Positions 17,242 through 24,874 of a DNA stretch of 64,000 bases are shown in pieces. Each line of letters starts with the position of its first letter. The stretch's first letter is position 1. Origin of the DNA: Bacteroidota bacterium. Lineage in GTDB: Bacteria; Bacteroidota; Bacteroidia; Chitinophagales; Chitinophagaceae. The stretch covers positions 124,001-188,000 of the forward strand of contig JAIUNW010000009.1 of assembly GCA_020161535.1 (NCBI GenBank), read 5' to 3'. Made by a program: the position numbers and the translations under genes. The notes beneath the pieces were generated by a model that saw nothing but the letters and a program-made list of their open reading frames with translations, was not told the DNA's origin and ran no database searches.

Positions 17242-18789
17242 TTGAACAAGGAATTAATTATCAATTCCGCACCTCAGGGTGTGGAAATCGCTCTTTTGGA
17301 AGATAAGCGACTGGTAGAACTGCACAATGAAAAAGCAGATGCCAGTTTTGCCGTAGGCGATCTTTACCTGGGTAAGGTTAGAAAGCTTATTCCCGGCTTG
17401 AATGCGGCATTTGTAGATGTTGGATTCGAGAAGGATGCTTTTTTGCATTATACCGACCTCAGCCCCTACGCCCGCTCGCTGCTGAAATTCACCCAGCAAT
17501 CCATCAATGACCAGGCTGGTTCATTTGATTTCGCCAAGTTTGAAGTGGAGCCTGAAATCATCAAAACAGGCAAGATCAACGAAGTAGTGGGCGGCAAGCC
17601 CAATGTGTTGGTGCAAATTCTCAAAGAGCCTATCGCGGCCAAAGGCCCGCGCTTAAGTTGTGAAATCTCCCTCCCGGGGCGATTTGTGGTTATCACCCCA
17701 TTTAATGATGTGGTGGCCGTGTCGCGCAAGATTCATTCTTCCGAAGAAAGAAAGCGCCTGCAAAAAATCATCGAAGCCATCAAACCGAAGAATTTCGGTG
17801 TAATTGTTCGGACAGCAGCAGAAGGAAAGAATACGGCTGAACTGCACGAAGACCTGGGCGCCCTGGTGGAGACCTGGAAAACCATTCAGCAGAACCTTCG
17901 TGGTGCCGTGGCGCCGGCGAAGATTCTTAGCGAACAAACCAAGACCACCAGTATGTTGCGCGATCTGCTGAATGCAGATTTCAACCGCATCGTGGTGAAC
18001 GATAAGAATATTTACAACGATACCAAATCGTATATACAGCGCATTGCGCCCGATAAAGCCGAAATCGTTTCTTTCTACCACAATGGTGCACCGATCTTTG
18101 ATCAATATGGTGTAACCAAACAGGTGAAAGCAGCTTTTGGCAAAACGGTGAACCTGCCCAGCGGCGCTTACCTGATTATTGAACATACAGAGGCCCTGCA
18201 TGTAATCGATGTAAACAGCGGTTACAAAAGTGTCAGCAATAACCAGGAGCAAAATGCACTCGAGACCAACCTGGAAGCAGCAGAAGAGATTGCGCGACAA
18301 CTACGGCTGCGCGATTTGGGTGGTATCATTGTGGCGGACTTCATCGACATGAAGTTGCCGGAGAACAAAAAGAAACTGCTCGACGCGATGGAAGGTTTTA
18401 TGAAAACCGATCGCGCCAAGCATGCCGTACTGCCCATTTCGAAATTCGGACTGATGCAAATCACGCGGCAGCGCATGAAGCCGGAACTCAACATCAATAC
18501 GATGGAAGTTTGTTCGGCTTGCAACGGAACCGGAAAAATTTCTTCCAGCCTGGTGCTCGAAGATGAAATTGAAAAGAACCTGCATTACCTGATTACGCAT
18601 AGTCACAATAACCTGACCTTGTCGGTGCATCCCATTATGTATGCCTACCTGACCAAGGGTTGGATTTTCAGCAAGCTGTGGAAGTGGAAGCGGCAATTCA
18701 AGCAGAATATCAAACTGCGGCAAAACACGGCCTACCACCTCACCGAGTTTCATTTCTTCGACCAGCACGAAGAAGAAATCAAGTTGTAA
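17242..18789 (+). CDS. rng: Ribonuclease E/G family endoribonuclease
   Basis: RNase E/G enzymes cut single-stranded RNA and process rRNA and mRNA. The 515-aa protein is RNase G-sized, without the long RNase E scaffold tail. It has an S1-like domain (about 36-130, VGDLYLGKVRKLIPGLNAAFVDVG). Catalytic Asp323 lies in VIDVNSG and Asp366 in VADFIDM. Zn-link cysteines 424 and 427 lie in CSACNGTGK, followed by a C-terminal small domain. The start is a TTG at 17242, because the family N-terminus begins there (MNKELIINSAPQGVEIALLE) and no ATG fits. A hairpin precedes it and a strong terminator follows. Confidence 0.94.
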   Translation: MNKELIINSAPQGVEIALLEDKRLVELHNEKADASFAVGDLYLGKVRKLIPGLNAAFVDVGFEKDAFLHYTDLSPYARSLLKFTQQSINDQAGSFDFAKFEVEPEIIKTGKINEVVGGKPNVLVQILKEPIAAKGPRLSCEISLPGRFVVITPFNDVVAVSRKIHSSEERKRLQKIIEAIKPKNFGVIVRTAAEGKNTAELHEDLGALVETWKTIQQNLRGAVAPAKILSEQTKTTSMLRDLLNADFNRIVVNDKNIYNDTKSYIQRIAPDKAEIVSFYHNGAPIFDQYGVTKQVKAAFGKTVNLPSGAYLIIEHTEALHVIDVNSGYKSVSNNQEQNALETNLEAAEEIARQLRLRDLGGIIVADFIDMKLPENKKKLLDAMEGFMKTDRAKHAVLPISKFGLMQITRQRMKPELNINTMEVCSACNGTGKISSSLVLEDEIEKNLHYLITHSHNNLTLSVHPIMYAYLTKGWIFSKLWKWKRQFKQNIKLRQNTAYHLTEFHFFDQHEEEIKL

Positions 18790-18813
18790 TACTTGCGCAC
18801 TAACATCATTAAG

Positions 18814-18836
18814 AAGCCCCCGCCGGGGGCTTTTTT
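18814..18836 (+). terminator. Rho-independent terminator after rng
   Basis: AAGCCCCC / GGGGGCTT stem (18814-18821 with 18825-18832), GCC loop, then a T-run. It closes the HU-TPR-31aa-rng unit 25 nt after the rng stop. Confidence 0.9.
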
Positions 18837-18867
18837 ATTAGACCTACAACCAATTAAAATCTACCAG

Positions 18868-18906
18868 AAGCGCCAAAGATTGAATAGCAAGCGCCAAAAT
18901 TGAATA
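18868..18906. repeat. Two-copy 18-19 bp direct repeat
   Basis: AAGCGCCAAAGATTGAATA (18868) and AAGCGCCAAAATTGAATA (18889) are spaced 21 bp apart, upstream of the secreted RidA-like gene. They could be two turns of a regulator site or simple duplication. Confidence 0.5.
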
Positions 18907-18964
18907 TATTGAAGCACCGCGTTTATTAATTATCTGACAACACTTATACCACAACTCAAATAAC

Positions 18965-19480
18965 ATGAAAAAATACCTGCTGTTCTTACCCATTTGCTGT
19001 TGCGTACTATCCGTTGGCGCGCAAACCCCCGAAGCCAATATCGCTCAATTGCAGCTCCAACTTCCACCTGTCTCGAAGCCTGTTGCCAACTATGTAAATG
19101 TGGTTAAGGTTGGAAAACTACTGTACCTGTCGGGTAAGGGACCTACCACGACCGATGGCAAAGACATTACGGGCAAAGTGGGCAAAGACCTCAGCCTCGA
19201 ACAAGGCTACGACGCCGCCCGGTCAGTTGCATTAAACCATGTAGCCGTGCTGAAAGACTTGCTGGGTGATCTATCGAAAGTAAAACGCATTGTAAAAGTT
19301 TTGGGCATGGTGAACTGCACCGAAAACTTTACCGACCAGCCCAAAGTAATCAATGGATACTCCGACACCATGGTGGCCATCTTCGGCGACAAAGGCAAAC
19401 ACGCCCGCTCAGCCGTTGGCATGTACGCACTCCCCAACAATATCGCCGTTGAAGTAGAGGTGATCGTAGAAATAAAATAA
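18965..19480 (+). CDS. RidA/YjgF-family protein with signal peptide
   Basis: RidA proteins hydrolyse reactive enamine/imine intermediates, usually in the cytoplasm. This 171-aa member begins with a clear signal peptide (MKKYLLFLPICCCVLSVGAQ, about 1-20), so it is probably periplasmic or secreted. The mature part matches the YjgF fold: GKLLYLSGKGPTTTDGK, ARSVALNHVAVLKDLLGDLSKVKRIVKVLGMVN, then HARSAVGMYALPNNIAVEVE. The last block keeps the conserved Arg that binds the substrate carboxylate; the residue two after it is Ala where many RidA proteins have Cys. It is a single-gene unit with a strong terminator. Confidence 0.88.
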   Translation: MKKYLLFLPICCCVLSVGAQTPEANIAQLQLQLPPVSKPVANYVNVVKVGKLLYLSGKGPTTTDGKDITGKVGKDLSLEQGYDAARSVALNHVAVLKDLLGDLSKVKRIVKVLGMVNCTENFTDQPKVINGYSDTMVAIFGDKGKHARSAVGMYALPNNIAVEVEVIVEIK

Positions 19481-19521
19481 ATAACTGCTTCACAAACGAA
19501 CCCATCAACACTGCCTCAAAT

Positions 19522-19558
19522 AAAAGAGGGTGTATCAAACCTGATACACCCTCTTTTT
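19522..19558 (+). terminator. Strong 16-bp terminator after the RidA-like gene
   Basis: A perfect 16-bp stem (19522-19537 with 19542-19557), AACC loop, ends in TTTT. The 5' arm begins AAAA, so it could also work on the minus strand, although the minus-strand susD1 stop is 165 bp away. Confidence 0.88.
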
Positions 19559-19655
19559 ATGGGTTAAAGTTCATCTACCAAGTTGGCTGCCAGCCAATCT
19601 AATACCTCCACTCACATTAAACGCCCACAATCATCCACCTCGCACGCGGCAGCAA

Positions 19656-19683
19656 CCTTACACCTTAAACCTTAAACTTTAAA
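19656..19683. repeat. CCTTAAA heptamer repeat, copy 1
   Basis: Four 7-bp units (CCTTACA, CCTTAAA, CCTTAAA, CTTTAAA) end 3 nt before the stop codon of the minus-strand susD1. The same array type is found at 46940, also directly 3' of a minus-strand gene. Confidence 0.75.
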
Positions 19684-19686
19684 CCC

Positions 19687-21039
19687 TTAGTATCCTTCGT
19701 TCTGCGTCAATCCCGGATTGATCTTGATCTCCCTTTCCGGAATCGGGAATACCAGCTTGGGTGAATTCCAGGCCAACACGCCAACATTTTCTTGCAGTCG
19801 TTTTGCATCGTGCAACTTGTGGCCTTCAAAGCAAAGCTCATGCTTGCGCTCCAATAAAATTTGATTGAGCGTTACTGTAGCAAGTGGCGCCAGGCCCGCA
19901 CGACGGCGAATCACATTTATATCAGCCACCGGTGTAGCGCCCACCGTTGTGCCTTCTCTGAAATTGGCTTCGGCCCTGATCAGGTACAATTCAGCGAGGC
20001 GAACAATATGCACAGCGCCATATATCATGTCGAACTTTGTACAAACGAGGTTGTCAAAATCAAAAACAGACAGGCGTCCGTCGGCCGCTTCATAGTCGTC
20101 AAAATAGTCTTCGCTGATATAAATATCACCGCGACCAAGTTGCGAGAAGAAGGTATTGAAATCATTGTAACCACTGGAAGTAGTCACCTGCAGCGCAAAT
20201 ATATCTTCAGATGTGCTGCCTACTACCCGGGTACTATTGCTATAGTCAACCGGAAATGCTTCGCGGTAATCAGCCGTGAGTGAATAACCACCATAACCAA
20301 TAGCGTCATTTGCTTTACTGGCCGCCAGTTCGTATGCGCCTTGTTGCAGGTACACACGGGCCAGCAAAGCAGCCGCCGCTGTTTTGTTGGCATAGATCGA
20401 AACATCGGTGCCCAGTAATGATTCAGCATCTTGCAGGTCGCTGATTACTTGCGCATATACTTCCGATACTTTAGCGCGGGGCACTTTATTTTGGTCAGTG
20501 ATTTCTGTAGTAGGCGTCAATACCAGGGGTACGCCGTCATTGGCACTGGGCGTTCCGTCGTTCCAGGCTTTTGCATACAAACGCACCAGGTCGAAATAAA
20601 CGGCTGCACGCAGAAATTTAGCCTGCCCTTCCACATTGTCTTTCTTCACCGCCAGCACTTTTTCAATGTTGGCCAGTACATTGTTGGTCACATTGATGGC
20701 TTCGTACGATTCATTCCAGGTTACTTCAGCAAAATCGTTGTTCTTCGGAATTGTTTTATTGAATACCTGGGTATAGCCCTGGTAAGTGCCGTTCCATTCG
20801 ATATCGCCGCTCGCGCCGAGCAGTTCGCTGATGACACCATAACCGCCACCCAGCACATTGTCATCACCCACACGTGAATAAGCGCCAATCAAGGCTGCTT
20901 CTACCCCATTACTGGTTGCCAGGGCAACTGACTCATCAACACTGTTGAACGATTGCCGGTCGAGTTCTTTCTCGCAGGATGTCAACGTGATGGTTGCCAG
21001 GGCCGCCGATGCTATTATTAATTTATTGAACATTTTCAT
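19687..21039 (-). CDS. SusD/RagB-family nutrient-binding lipoprotein (pair 1)
   Basis: SusD proteins are surface lipoproteins that cap a SusC channel and bind the nutrient. This 450-aa protein has a lipoprotein signal ending in TLTSC (Cys 22). It carries the helical TPR-like SusD core (FLRAAVYFDLVRLYAKAWND near 145, AAALLARVYLQQGAYELAASKANDAI near 212) and the C-terminal SusD_RagB block (HIVRLAELYLIRAEANFREG near 345, ILLERKHELCFEGHKLHDAKR near 393). It starts 17 nt after the susC1 stop. At 450 aa it is at the short end of the family. The ligand is unknown because no hydrolase accompanies the pair. Confidence 0.95.
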   Translation of the reverse strand: MKMFNKLIIASAALATITLTSCEKELDRQSFNSVDESVALATSNGVEAALIGAYSRVGDDNVLGGGYGVISELLGASGDIEWNGTYQGYTQVFNKTIPKNNDFAEVTWNESYEAINVTNNVLANIEKVLAVKKDNVEGQAKFLRAAVYFDLVRLYAKAWNDGTPSANDGVPLVLTPTTEITDQNKVPRAKVSEVYAQVISDLQDAESLLGTDVSIYANKTAAAALLARVYLQQGAYELAASKANDAIGYGGYSLTADYREAFPVDYSNSTRVVGSTSEDIFALQVTTSSGYNDFNTFFSQLGRGDIYISEDYFDDYEAADGRLSVFDFDNLVCTKFDMIYGAVHIVRLAELYLIRAEANFREGTTVGATPVADINVIRRRAGLAPLATVTLNQILLERKHELCFEGHKLHDAKRLQENVGVLAWNSPKLVFPIPEREIKINPGLTQNEGY

Positions 21040-21056
21040 GGTTCTTCTTTTTAAGG

Positions 21057-24000
21057 TTACAGGCCAATGTTTACGCCAAAGATGATGGTACGGGCCTGTG
21101 GGATGGAATAGAAATCAACGTTCTGGTTGATATTGGTTGCCTGGTAATCGGAGTTTACTTCAGGATCCCATCCTTTGTAATTGGTGATGGTAAACAGGTT
21201 TTGTGCCCTTGCATAAATGCGGATGCGATCCATCTTCCATTTGCTCATCATGGCCTTGGGAAGGTTATACGCCAGGGTAACTTGTTTTACGCGCAGGTAA
21301 GAACCGCTGTAGATGTAACGGCTGGAAGGGTCGGTACCATTTGCCCAGAACAAACGCGCTTCGGGCACCATGGTAATATCACCGGGCTTTTTCCAGGCTG
21401 CCAACTGATCAGTAGTTTGGTTGTCGAAGCCATTGCTTCCGCTGGCCGACATGTATTGTCCGCCGCCATCATACACATTATTTCCCTGCACACCCTGCAA
21501 GAACACATCCAGCTCAAATCCTTTATACGTGAAATTGTTGCGCATACCATAAATGAAGTCGGGGTTGGGGTTGCCAATCACCACTTCTTCGGCTGCGTTG
21601 TAATCATTCGTTGTGCTGCGGTCAAGTTTTCCGTCGGCGCCAACTGTATTCTTGATGTAGAGCGCATCGCCGTTTTCGGGATCTGCACCAGCAAATTCAC
21701 GGGCAACAAAAACACCGATCGGCTGGCCTTCGCGGGCCCGGTTGTAGTTACCTACACCCAGTTCTTGTCCGTTGAGGTTGGTGATTTTGTTTCGGTTCAA
21801 TCCAAAATTGATATTGGTTGTCCACCGGAAATCTTTGGTAATGATATTATCCGAATTGATGGTGAACTCGAAACCTTTGTTATTGAGTTTACCCAGGTTC
21901 TTCAGTTGAGAAGTAAAACCGCTTGAGCCGGGCACTTCCACATTGAGCAGCAGGTTGGACGTATTGCGGATATAATAATCAAGTTCGAAACTTACGCGGT
22001 TGTTGAGAATACCAATTTCAGCACCGAAGTCGACGCTCGCCGTGTTTTCCCATTTCAGGTCGGGGTTATACAGTTGTGAAGGTATCTGACCAGGGATGGT
22101 AGCATACGCACCAGTACCCGACCAGAGGTTCTGCCACGGATAGTTGCCGATTTCAGCGTTACCGGTCAAACCATAACTCGCTTTCAGTTTCAGGAAGCTG
22201 ATGGTTTTAGAATCGGCCAGGAATTTTTCGTCAGATACAATCCAGCCCAATGAAGCGGCGGGGAAAAAGCCCCAGCGATTGTTTGGACCAAAACGGGAAG
22301 ACGCATCAAAGCGACCACTCAGGGCCAACAGGTATTTGTCTTTCAGTTTGTAGTTGGCGCGCGCGAAATAAGACAGGAAGGTATACTCCTGCTCGCCCGA
22401 TGTTACATCTGATTTCGTACCGGCACTACCCAGTTTTTTATACGCAGAGCCCGGGAAAGCTTCGGCATCACCGCGTTGGGTAAACCAGTTCGACTCCTGG
22501 TAGCTCATACCACCCACCACATCGAGCGAATGGATATCAAACTCTTTGTTGAAGCGCAGGTAGTTGTTGGTGGTGTAATTGAAAATGCGATCTGCCGCGG
22601 CAAATCCACCGCCTTTGGGATAGCTGGCATTTCTTTCTGTCAGCGGACCATAATACGCTTCTTCCGTTTGGTTCAGTTGGTCCATACCCAGTTCGGTGCG
22701 GAAGCTCAGGGACTTGGTAATCTGTGCCTGGCCATAAATATTACCAATGGTTCTATTGGTAAAAGTATGGTAGTAAGCATCCTGCACATTCAGCAGGCCG
22801 TTGTAATAAACCGGGTAGTTTGTATTAGGGCCGCCCGGGTTGTCGGTCCGATTGGGATCAGAAGCACCACTCAACAGACCTGTTCTGGGGTCGATGATAG
22901 GTGTAATGGGCGACAAGGCCACCATTTGCAAGGGCGTTGAAAACGCGTTGTCATTGGATACCCGATAGTTCAGGGTGCGGGCGAAGCTGAGGTTGGTACC
23001 CACCGACAACCAGTTGTTGACTTTGTGGTCGAGGTTGAGTCGGCCGTTATAGCGTTTCAGGCTGTTCGCACGAGCGATACCTACCTGGTCGAGGTATTGA
23101 CCACCCATATAGAAAGTTGTTTTTTCATTACCACCGGTCATGCTCAGGTCATACTGCGTGATCGGCGCTTTCTGAAAAGCTTCGCTTTGCCAGTCGGTAT
23201 TCACCTTGGCTGTTTTCCAGTCTTCGTTACCGGCTGAGTAGCGGGTGAAACGACTTTGTACATAGCTCATGTAATCGTCAATACCTTCTTGCTCGGTATC
23301 CCAGTAGCCCAGTCGGTATTCATATTTACCGGCACCTTCTGCTGCCTGCGTGAAGAAGTCAACATATTGCTTTGCATCCAGGAACTTGCGGAGATGGGTG
23401 GGCTTTTGTGTACCGGTGTAAAAACCGAAATCGATTTTCGAGCGACCAGCCTTACCTCTTTTGGTGGTGATCAACACTACACCGTTCGAACCGCGCGAAC
23501 CATAGATAGCGGCTGAAGAGGCATCTTTTAATATTTCGATTGATTCGATGTCGTTGGTATTGATATCGGCCAGCGGACTGGTTTGCGCACCATTACTCGA
23601 CAGGTTGGTAGTGGTTACCGGAATACCGTCGATCACATAGAGCGGTTCGTTACCGGCGGTCACCGAGGCCGAGCCCCTGATCCGAACCTTGATGCCCTGG
23701 CCCAGCTTACCATTTTGCTGTTCCACCTGCACACCGGCAGCGCGGCCCTGCAAGGCATTTTCGAAGCTGGTAGCCGGCGTATTACCCAATTCTTTGGCGC
23801 CTACTTTGGCGACGGAACCGATCAGGTCACGTTTGATTTTGGTACCATAACCAACCACAACCACTTCAGAGAGGCTGTTATCACCTGCTGCCAGCGATAC
23901 ATTGATTTCGTCGGCAACGGCAACTTCTTTCTGCACGAAGCCGACCGACGTAATCACCAGTAACCGGGCGTCGGCCGGAACGTTCAGCTTAAAACTGCCA

Positions 24001-24179
24001 TCGATTCCGGTGGTAGCGGCAATCGAAGTTCCTTTAACCGTAATGGTTGCAACAAGCGGGGAGCCGTCTTTTTGGTCGGTAATACGACCGGAGATGGTTC
24101 TATCCTGGGCAAAAACGCCCAGTGATAGAAACAGGAAAAAACTGCAGAAGATTGCAGTCAATTTCAAGGTTTGTCTCAT
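21057..24179 (-). CDS. SusC/RagA-family TonB-linked outer-membrane transporter (pair 1)
   Basis: This 1040-aa outer-membrane beta barrel takes up a nutrient with energy from TonB. It has a signal peptide (about 1-25, ending GVFAQ), a carboxypeptidase-regulatory-like domain (about 27-100) and a TonB-box region (SEVVVVGYGT, about 104-113). A plug follows (about 115-235, with AIYGSRGSNGVVLITTKRG), then a barrel to the end. GTG at 24185 could add two residues; the ATG at 24179 is preferred. A 13-bp palindrome lies 59 nt upstream. Its TonB-box subtype differs from pairs 2 and 3 (VVVVGYGT against VVVTAxG-type). The transported compound cannot be inferred. Confidence 0.96.
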   Translation of the reverse strand: MRQTLKLTAIFCSFFLFLSLGVFAQDRTISGRITDQKDGSPLVATITVKGTSIAATTGIDGSFKLNVPADARLLVITSVGFVQKEVAVADEINVSLAAGDNSLSEVVVVGYGTKIKRDLIGSVAKVGAKELGNTPATSFENALQGRAAGVQVEQQNGKLGQGIKVRIRGSASVTAGNEPLYVIDGIPVTTTNLSSNGAQTSPLADINTNDIESIEILKDASSAAIYGSRGSNGVVLITTKRGKAGRSKIDFGFYTGTQKPTHLRKFLDAKQYVDFFTQAAEGAGKYEYRLGYWDTEQEGIDDYMSYVQSRFTRYSAGNEDWKTAKVNTDWQSEAFQKAPITQYDLSMTGGNEKTTFYMGGQYLDQVGIARANSLKRYNGRLNLDHKVNNWLSVGTNLSFARTLNYRVSNDNAFSTPLQMVALSPITPIIDPRTGLLSGASDPNRTDNPGGPNTNYPVYYNGLLNVQDAYYHTFTNRTIGNIYGQAQITKSLSFRTELGMDQLNQTEEAYYGPLTERNASYPKGGGFAAADRIFNYTTNNYLRFNKEFDIHSLDVVGGMSYQESNWFTQRGDAEAFPGSAYKKLGSAGTKSDVTSGEQEYTFLSYFARANYKLKDKYLLALSGRFDASSRFGPNNRWGFFPAASLGWIVSDEKFLADSKTISFLKLKASYGLTGNAEIGNYPWQNLWSGTGAYATIPGQIPSQLYNPDLKWENTASVDFGAEIGILNNRVSFELDYYIRNTSNLLLNVEVPGSSGFTSQLKNLGKLNNKGFEFTINSDNIITKDFRWTTNINFGLNRNKITNLNGQELGVGNYNRAREGQPIGVFVAREFAGADPENGDALYIKNTVGADGKLDRSTTNDYNAAEEVVIGNPNPDFIYGMRNNFTYKGFELDVFLQGVQGNNVYDGGGQYMSASGSNGFDNQTTDQLAAWKKPGDITMVPEARLFWANGTDPSSRYIYSGSYLRVKQVTLAYNLPKAMMSKWKMDRIRIYARAQNLFTITNYKGWDPEVNSDYQATNINQNVDFYSIPQARTIIFGVNIGL

Positions 24180-24237
24180 ATACACCAGTTTGATTTTAAA
24201 AAGGATTCATCCAGGATTTTTGGTCCATCAGAACACC

Positions 24238-24250
24238 TAACAAATTGTTA
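24238..24250. promoter_or_regulatory. Palindrome upstream of susC1
   Basis: TAACAAATTGTTA is a 13-bp palindrome (6-bp arms, 1-nt centre) 59 nt before the susC1 ATG. It may be an operator, but a 6-bp arm can also arise by chance in AT-rich DNA. Confidence 0.3.
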
Positions 24251-24294
24251 AGACAAAAATACTATTCAAAACGCTGTTCCTGGCCAACAGGCGT

Positions 24295-24350
24295 AAAAAA
24301 GACCCCGACAAGAATGCCAGGGTCATTAGATGTACATGAGAAAAGAAAGA
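24295..24350 (-). terminator. Repeated terminator element, copy A (end of susCD operon 2)
   Basis: On the minus strand, a conserved segment (CTTTCTTTTCTCATGTACAT) is followed by a hairpin closed by GACCC/GGGTC, then TTTTTT. It begins 19 nt after the stop of the 24370 lipoprotein. The core 24302-24350 is 44/49 identical to copy B at 30021-30069, which ends the third susCD operon. Confidence 0.75.
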
Positions 24351-24369
24351 AATGCTTGTTTTTCCAGCT

Positions 24370-24864
24370 TTATTCCACGCTTAAATACCAGGTCATGGCC
24401 ATATGATAGTTGGGAAATGACTCATAGTTTGATGGAATATTGGTAGCCACGTCGAAAGAACGGCCGTCTTTTGTTACGACTTCCTGGTACAATACCGGTT
24501 CTTCCAACGACTCGGGGTCAACACCCAGGGCAGTTGCGATCTCTGCGCCGGTGGCCGACAATTCCATGCCCTCGGTAAAGGGAACGGTCTTTACCAATTT
24601 CCAATCTGATTTGGTGGTAGATTCTTCGGCCACGGCATACACTTTTACTTCACTGATCTCCACGCCAACCTGGCCAACTGTTTTGGTCACCACACTGGTT
24701 GCTACCGCGCCTTTTTTCAAGATATCATTGCCGGCTGCCAGCTCTTTGATATAGGCGGCAACCACCCTTGTATCTTGTTCGCCCGGAATAAACTCTTTTG
24801 TGCACGACGCCAGGGTCAATGCCATCATCACCCATGCGCCCAGATATATGCTTATTCTTTTCAT
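24370..24864 (-). CDS. Small lipoprotein of unknown function in susCD operon 2
   Basis: I do not recognise this 164-aa protein. It has a lipoprotein signal (MKRISIYLGAWVMMALTLASC, Cys 21). The mature part reads as a beta-rich domain with several Val/Thr-rich strands (VATSVVTKTVGQVGVEISEVKVYAVAEE) and ends with MAMTWYLSVE. It starts 10 nt after the susD2 stop, so it is cotranscribed with susC2 and susD2. Its position is like that of SusE/SusF-type accessory surface lipoproteins, but no sequence similarity to them is visible. A ligand-binding or surface-assembly role is only an inference from context. Confidence 0.8.
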   Translation of the reverse strand: MKRISIYLGAWVMMALTLASCTKEFIPGEQDTRVVAAYIKELAAGNDILKKGAVATSVVTKTVGQVGVEISEVKVYAVAEESTTKSDWKLVKTVPFTEGMELSATGAEIATALGVDPESLEEPVLYQEVVTKDGRSFDVATNIPSNYESFPNYHMAMTWYLSVE

Positions 24865-24874
24865 TGTTTTGCGT

